A DNA stretch of 7,898 nt from Cyclobacteriaceae bacterium (lineage in GTDB: Bacteria > Bacteroidota > Bacteroidia > Cytophagales > Cyclobacteriaceae), in the NCBI GenBank assembly GCA_025455445.1, contig JALOMN010000058.1, forward strand, positions 1 through 7,898. Direction: 5' to 3'. The stretch's first letter is position 1. The number at the start of each line of letters is the position of its first letter. Positions 6,625 to 7,898 of the stretch are shown in pieces. Both the position numbers and the translations under genes were made by a program. The notes beneath the pieces are model-generated. The model was not told the DNA's origin, did no database searches, and worked only from the letters and a program-made list of their open reading frames with translations.

Positions 6625-7179
6625 ATGAAAACTGCATGTTACATATTAATTATGGGTGCTTTACTGTGCAGATGCAGTCCGCAAGGGCAAGTGCATTCAG
6701 ATTACGACCGCACCGCTATGATGGAAGCATACCGGACTTTTGGCTGGACACAAGATGACCTGATTGAAGTCAATAATAATCCTATTTATTATAATCAATT
6801 GAATGATAAACGGATTAAGACTTCTATTGCAGAACAACTTGAAGGAAAAGGATATGTGTATGATAAGGAGAATCCAGAGTTGTTAATTCATTATCACATC
6901 ATTCTGGAGGACAAAACAATATTGCGCACTGATCCGTATGGCTTATATGGACCCTATTGGGCCCGCAGTGAAGTAAGTGTATACAAATATCGCGAGGGCA
7001 CATTGATCATTGATTTGATGGACGCAGCTACTAATAACCTGGTATGGCGCGGCTGGATGAATTCCTTTCTAAAAAATGAAAACCCGGAAAGGATGGAAAG
7101 CCAGATAAAAGAGGCTGTGATGATGATATTTACAAAATATCCATATACTGCTTACAAAGTGAATGAACCGATACAATAG
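6625..7179 (+). CDS. DUF4136-type protein, probable lipoprotein
   Basis: A 184-residue secreted protein. The N-terminus MKTACYILIMGALLCRCSPQ is a short lipoprotein-like leader, but the lipobox is not canonical: acylation at Cys17 would have Arg at -1 (L-C-R-C), and at Cys15 it would have Leu at -1. The mature part fits DUF4136: an opening SDYDRTAMMEAYRTFGW, then a region around KTSIAEQLEGKGYVYDKENPELLIHYHI (members are annotated as having a degenerate, possibly substrate-binding fold), then YREGTLIIDLMDAATNNLVWRGW and a closing helix with IKEAVMMIFTKYP. The E-G-T-L-x-I-D-L-x-D and L-V-W-R-G phrases are the most diagnostic. DUF4136 proteins are common Bacteroidota and proteobacterial envelope lipoproteins of unknown function. 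Spacing of 4 bp from the BON gene and 11 bp to the phosphoribosyltransferase gene indicates co-transcription. Confidence 0.85.
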   Translation: MKTACYILIMGALLCRCSPQGQVHSDYDRTAMMEAYRTFGWTQDDLIEVNNNPIYYNQLNDKRIKTSIAEQLEGKGYVYDKENPELLIHYHIILEDKTILRTDPYGLYGPYWARSEVSVYKYREGTLIIDLMDAATNNLVWRGWMNSFLKNENPERMESQIKEAVMMIFTKYPYTAYKVNEPIQ

Positions 7180-7190
7180 CAACTAATAAA

Positions 7191-7820
7191 ATGAAATTTC
7201 ACGATCGCACACATGCAGCCTTTTTATTGGCAGACGAATTAAAAAAATACACTGAAGGGAATGCAATTGTTCTTGCCATTCCCAATGGTGGAGTACCCAT
7301 GGGTTATACCCTTGCCCATCAACTTGCATTGCCACTGGATATCATTATGGTCAAGAAAATTGGTCATCCTCTCAATCCGGAATATGCTATCGGTTCAGTA
7401 AGCCTATCCGAAGTAATTGTGACTGATACAAGCGATGTTTCAAAAGAATATATTCAACAAGAGACGGATCGAATCAGAAAAAACCTGAAGGCGAAATATG
7501 ATCTATTTATGAATGGCAGGTCGCCCATGAGCCTGAAAGGAAAAATTGCCATTCTGGTAGACGATGGCATCGCCACTGGCAATACCCTTCTGGCATGCAT
7601 TGAACAACTTAGAAAAGCAAAACCAAAAAAAATTGTTATCGCGGTGCCGGTAGCCTCTGACTCTGCCTGTGCCAGAATAAAAAGTGAAGCAGATGAATTT
7701 ATATGCCTCTATTATTCATCTGATTTTTATTCGGTAAGTCAGTTTTACGATAAGTTCGACCAGGTTTCAGATGCTGCTGTAGCTGAATGGATTAAAAAAT
7801 CAATCCTGGTACCCAATTGA
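7191..7820 (+). CDS. Phosphoribosyltransferase-fold protein, COG1926-like
   Basis: A 209-residue type I phosphoribosyltransferase-like protein, presumably cytoplasmic. The PRPP-binding loop is clear: hydrophobic strand IAILVDDGIATGNT, with the two acidic residues Asp124-Asp125 and the TGNT turn at 129-132. Other family blocks are AIPNGGVPMGY (29-39), where most COG1926 members I recall have P-R-G-G-V, and KKIGHPLNPEYAIGSVS (55-71), the strongest family identifier. Enzymes of this fold transfer a phosphoribosyl group between PRPP and a base, but COG1926 members have no established substrate, and some are fused to a dienelactone-hydrolase-like domain, absent here. The start ATG follows TAATAAA, 11 bp after the DUF4136 gene. 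Its company of BON and DUF2267 genes is typical of stress-type gene sets; the biochemical link is not known. Confidence 0.9.
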   Translation: MKFHDRTHAAFLLADELKKYTEGNAIVLAIPNGGVPMGYTLAHQLALPLDIIMVKKIGHPLNPEYAIGSVSLSEVIVTDTSDVSKEYIQQETDRIRKNLKAKYDLFMNGRSPMSLKGKIAILVDDGIATGNTLLACIEQLRKAKPKKIVIAVPVASDSACARIKSEADEFICLYYSSDFYSVSQFYDKFDQVSDAAVAEWIKKSILVPN

Positions 7821-7851
7821 AATAATATGTAATACTTTAAATCATAATACC

Positions 7852-7898
7852 ATGACACTCGATTTTGAAAAATATGCTGCCAAAGGAAATGAGTTTAT
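7852..7898 (+). CDS. Start of a DUF2267-like protein (3' end outside window)
   Basis: An ATG at 7852 opens a frame reading MTLDFEKYAAKGNEF up to the right edge; only 15 codons are visible. The phrase LDFEKYAAKGNEF closely matches the N-terminal opening of DUF2267 proteins, small helical proteins often found beside BON, phosphoribosyltransferase and other stress-associated genes. It begins 31 bp after the stop of the phosphoribosyltransferase gene, in the same direction, and may belong to the same transcript; no terminator hairpin is visible in the gap. Identification rests on a short segment plus context. Confidence 0.6.
   Translation, partial: MTLDFEKYAAKGNEF

Overview
The window looks like chromosomal DNA from a Bacteroidota bacterium, probably of the Cytophagales/Chitinophagales type. 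The evidence is moderate-to-low GC, A/T-rich weak ribosome-binding regions (starts preceded by runs such as TAATAAA), beta-barrel and LolA-like proteins of Bacteroidota flavour, and a compound intergenic repeat of a style common in these genomes. This assignment is inferred from style; no marker gene is present.

Layout. (i) 2-331, + strand: the 3' end of a gene whose product resembles the C-terminus of the secernin/C69 dipeptidase family. (ii) 332-663: a convergent intergenic region with an elaborate nested inverted repeat at 374-556. (iii) 664-5752, - strand: a tight five-gene operon, in transcription order a LolA-like periplasmic protein, two FtsX/LolC/E-type permeases, a LolD/MacB-type ATPase and an outer-membrane beta-barrel protein. 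(iv) 5753-5948: a divergent intergenic region with two short hyphenated palindromes. (v) 5949-7898, + strand: a compact cluster encoding a triple-BON-domain protein, a DUF4136-type putative lipoprotein, a COG1926-type phosphoribosyltransferase and the first 15 codons of a DUF2267-like protein.

How the genes may work together. The minus-strand operon has one component for each envelope compartment: ATPase in the cytoplasm, two permeases in the inner membrane, a secreted LolA-like carrier in the periplasm and a beta-barrel in the outer membrane. This is the most interesting object in the window. It resembles the Lol lipoprotein-sorting machine but ends in a barrel instead of a LolB lipoprotein. 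A dedicated trans-envelope lipid, lipoprotein or hydrophobic-cargo route is a reasonable inference; the cargo cannot be read from the sequence. The plus-strand cluster has the content of a general stress or envelope-maintenance gene set (BON, DUF4136, COG1926, DUF2267). That role is inferred from family company only.
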